From contig WOVA01000015.1 in assembly GCA_009773155.1 (NCBI GenBank), positions 1-52,116 of the forward strand: DNA of 52,116 nt, in the 5' to 3' direction. Shown here piece after piece: positions 50,224-52,116 of the stretch. Position 1 is the stretch's first letter; the number at the start of each line of letters is the position of its first letter. The notes beneath the pieces were generated by a model that saw only the letters and a list, made by a program, of their open reading frames with translations, made no database searches and was not told the DNA's origin. Source of the stretch: Elusimicrobiota bacterium. GTDB taxonomy: Bacteria; Elusimicrobiota; Elusimicrobia; Elusimicrobiales; UBA9959. A program made the translations under genes and the position numbers.

Positions 50224-51921
50224 ATGGAAAACAACACGGATCTCCCGGCGGTCAGGACGAATTTCATACACGAGCTGATAGACGAGGACAACAGGACCGG
50301 CAGGTTCCAGGGCCGCGTCCACACGCGTTTCCCGCCGGAGCCCAACGGCTACCTGCACATAGGCCACGCCACCTCCATCATCCTTAACTCCGGCATAGCG
50401 AAGCATTACGGCGGCAAGTTCAACCTGCGCTTCGACGACACCAACCCGGCCAAGGAGGAGCAGGAATACGTGGACTCTATAATCGAGGACGTGCGGTGGC
50501 TGGGCGGCGAGTTCGGGGACAGGCTGTTCTTCGCCTCCGACTATTTCCAGCAGATGTACGACCGGGCGGTCGAGCTGATAAAGAAGGGCAAGGCCTATGT
50601 CTGCGACCTGACCCCGGACGAGGTGCGCGCGCACCGCGGCGCCCCCGGCGAGCCGGGCAGGGACAGCCCCCACCGTGACCGCTCCGTCGAAGAGAATCTG
50701 GACCTTTTCGAAAGAATGAGGAAGGGAGAGTTTCCCGACGGCAGCCGCACGCTGCGCGCGAAGATAGACATGGCCCATCCGAACCTCAACATGCGCGACC
50801 CGGTGATGTACCGCATACTCCACGCCGGGCATCACCGCCAGGGCAAAAAGTGGTGCGTCTACCCGATGTACGACTGGGCGCACGGCCTCGAGGATTCCAT
50901 CGAAGGCGTCACCCACTCCATCTGCACGCTTGAGTTCGAGGACCACAGGCCGCTCTACGACTGGTACCTGGACCAGCTCGGCGTCTACCACCCGCAGCAG
51001 ATAGAGTTCGCCCGACGCACGCTGGGCAATACCATCACCAGCAAGCGCAAGCTCCTCGAGCTCGTCAGGGACGGCCACGTGGAAGGCTGGGACGACCCGC
51101 GAATGCCGACGGTATCCGGCCTGCGCCGCCGCGGCTACACCTCCTCCTCGCTGCGCGCCTTCTGCGACGAGGTGGGTATTTCCAGGGTTCCGGGCGTCTC
51201 GGATATCTGGGTGCTGGAGAACGCGCTGCGAGGAGAGCTCAACAGGACGGCGCCCCGCGCCATGGCGGTGCTGCGGCCGCTCAAGGTCGTTCTGACCAAT
51301 TACCCGGAGGACAAGACCGAGGAGATGGAGGCGGTCAATAATCCCGAGGATGCCTCGGCGGGTACGCGCAAAGTCCCCTTCTGCCGCGAGCTCTTCATCG
51401 AGCGCGACGACTTCATGGAGGTGCCGGCCAAGAAGTTCTTCCGCATGACGCCCGGCCAGGAAGTGCGCCTGCGCGCCGCCTATATCGTCAGATGCGAGAC
51501 GGTCGTAAAGGACGCCTCCGGCGTCGTGACCGAGGTGCACTGCGCCTACGACCCGGCCACCCGCGGCGGCGACACGCCCGACGGCCGCAAGATAAAGGGC
51601 ACCATACACTGGGTCTCTGCCAGGCACGCCCTGCCGGCGAAGGTGCGGCTCTACGACGCGCTGTTCAGTGTCCGCGACCCCGAGGCCGTGCCGGAGGGGC
51701 ATGACTACAAGGAGAACCTGAACCCTTCTTCGCTGGAGACGCTGGAGCGCGCGATGCTGGAGCCCTCCCTGAAGGACGCCGCTCCCGGCTCGCGCTTCCA
51801 GTTCGAGCGGCTGGGGTATTTTTTCGCGGACCCGAAAGACTCCGGGCCCGGCGCGCCGGTGTTCAACCGCACCGTCACGCTCAGGGACAGCTGGGCTAAA
51901 GAGGCGGTAAAGAATAAATAA
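50224..51921 (+). CDS. glnS: Glutaminyl-tRNA synthetase
   Basis: GlnRS charges tRNA-Gln directly, so this organism need not rely only on the GatCAB route. The 565-residue class I enzyme has [14 protein letters not shown] (HIGH at 45-48), [11 protein letters not shown] (about 67), [27 protein letters not shown] (read in parts) and the KMSKS-type [11 protein letters not shown] (about 277). The C-terminal beta-barrel domains end [20 protein letters not shown] at 50209 could extend it, but the -10 box would then lie in the gene; ATG 50224 is preferred. A +1 frame stays open past the stop. Confidence 0.94.
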   Translation: MENNTDLPAVRTNFIHELIDEDNRTGRFQGRVHTRFPPEPNGYLHIGHATSIILNSGIAKHYGGKFNLRFDDTNPAKEEQEYVDSIIEDVRWLGGEFGDRLFFASDYFQQMYDRAVELIKKGKAYVCDLTPDEVRAHRGAPGEPGRDSPHRDRSVEENLDLFERMRKGEFPDGSRTLRAKIDMAHPNLNMRDPVMYRILHAGHHRQGKKWCVYPMYDWAHGLEDSIEGVTHSICTLEFEDHRPLYDWYLDQLGVYHPQQIEFARRTLGNTITSKRKLLELVRDGHVEGWDDPRMPTVSGLRRRGYTSSSLRAFCDEVGISRVPGVSDIWVLENALRGELNRTAPRAMAVLRPLKVVLTNYPEDKTEEMEAVNNPEDASAGTRKVPFCRELFIERDDFMEVPAKKFFRMTPGQEVRLRAAYIVRCETVVKDASGVVTEVHCAYDPATRGGDTPDGRKIKGTIHWVSARHALPAKVRLYDALFSVRDPEAVPEGHDYKENLNPSSLETLERAMLEPSLKDAAPGSRFQFERLGYFFADPKDSGPGAPVFNRTVTLRDSWAKEAVKNK

Positions 51922-52062
51922 GGCGCCTAACGTAATTCGGCCAGGCCCCGCTGTTCCGGAGACGGCGATAAAAGGCCTGGCGGCTCAGCTAACCCGCTAC
52001 AGGGAACTGCTGGAAGGCGTGAAAGCCGCCGTTTAAGCCGCGGCCGACAGCGATAGTCCGGC
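51922..52062 (+). other. Region after glnS with a startless open frame
   Basis: A reading frame +1 to glnS runs from just before its stop to a TAA at 52034-52036, encoding a segment like [19 protein letters not shown] then LAAQLTRYRELLEGVKAAV. It has no ATG, GTG or TTG near its beginning. The helical, charged look suggests former or alternative coding (a C-terminal tail reached by +1 shift at AAA-TAA-G), or chance. No other gene is seen. Confidence 0.3.
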
Positions 52063-52094
52063 GGGCCGGGGAGAGCGCCTCCCCGGCCCTTTTT
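52063..52094 (+). terminator. Intrinsic terminator after glnS
   Basis: GGGCCGGGGAG (52063-52073) pairs with CTCCCCGGCCC (52079-52089) around the loop AGCGC, followed by five T residues (52090-52094). A further short palindrome of GTGCGCG/CGCGCAC type follows to the window edge (52096-52116). Confidence 0.93.
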
Positions 52095-52116
52095 GGTGCG
52101 CGCGGCATGCGCGCAC

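Noticed and set aside
52096-52116. Terminal palindrome GTGCGCG...CGCGCAC as another repeat family
   Set aside because: Only one copy is seen and the window ends within it, so it cannot be judged.

Overview
The window is a 52 kb stretch of a GC-rich bacterial chromosome with every recognised gene on the + strand. It opens inside a 23S rRNA gene, followed by 5S rRNA. Then comes one almost unbroken translation and transcription super-cluster: rplJL-rpoBC, the str group (rpsL, rpsG, fusA, tuf, rpsJ), the S10 group, the spc group through secY-adk-map-infA-rpmJ, and the alpha group (rpsM, rpsK, rpsD, rpoA, rplQ). The rod-shape operon mreB-mreC-mreD-mrdA-rodA follows directly, then a DUF2344 gene, rng, a cell-wall amidase and murI. 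The last 10 kb is accessory: a small secreted protein, a solitary HicA-like protein, a lipoprotein, a ComB-like phosphatase, queC-queE, a small CPCC protein, two tandem secreted phospholipase-D-like proteins, wrbA and glnS. rpmD (L30) is missing from its usual place, and rplK-rplA do not precede rplJ.

The organism looks like a rod-shaped diderm bacterium: it has MreBCD/PBP2/RodA, a lipobox lipoprotein, and an amidase and PLD proteins with Sec signals. Ile ATA and Arg AGG codons are frequent despite the high GC. I suspect a high-GC member of Elusimicrobiota or a similar candidate phylum, but no marker I can read by eye settles this. S4, S14, L36 and adenylate kinase are all zinc-ligand (C+) forms.

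The most unusual content is two families of short structured repeats found both between genes and in frame inside conserved genes. Family A (about 96 bp, multi-hairpin) lies upstream of rpoB and, in frame, in the N-terminus of murI. A shortened 51-bp derivative in the opposite orientation occurs twice in perfect tandem in the N-terminus of rpsK. Family B (about 42 bp around a 25-bp palindrome) lies upstream of fusA, rplV, mreC (twice) and rng, and in frame near the C-terminus of queE. This resembles in principle the Rickettsia palindromic elements, but the sequences are not ones I recognise. A third, AT-rich 59-bp inverted repeat follows the first PLD gene.

Other notable points: the 23S gene lacks two universally conserved segments (the 5' side of domain V including the A2058 region, and the sarcin-ricin loop), which suggests an assembly error or a defective copy. 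A near-consensus promoter sits inside the 3' end of rpoC. Several genes (infA, both PLD genes, glnS) have a TANNNT box about 6-7 nt before ATG, as expected for leaderless mRNAs.
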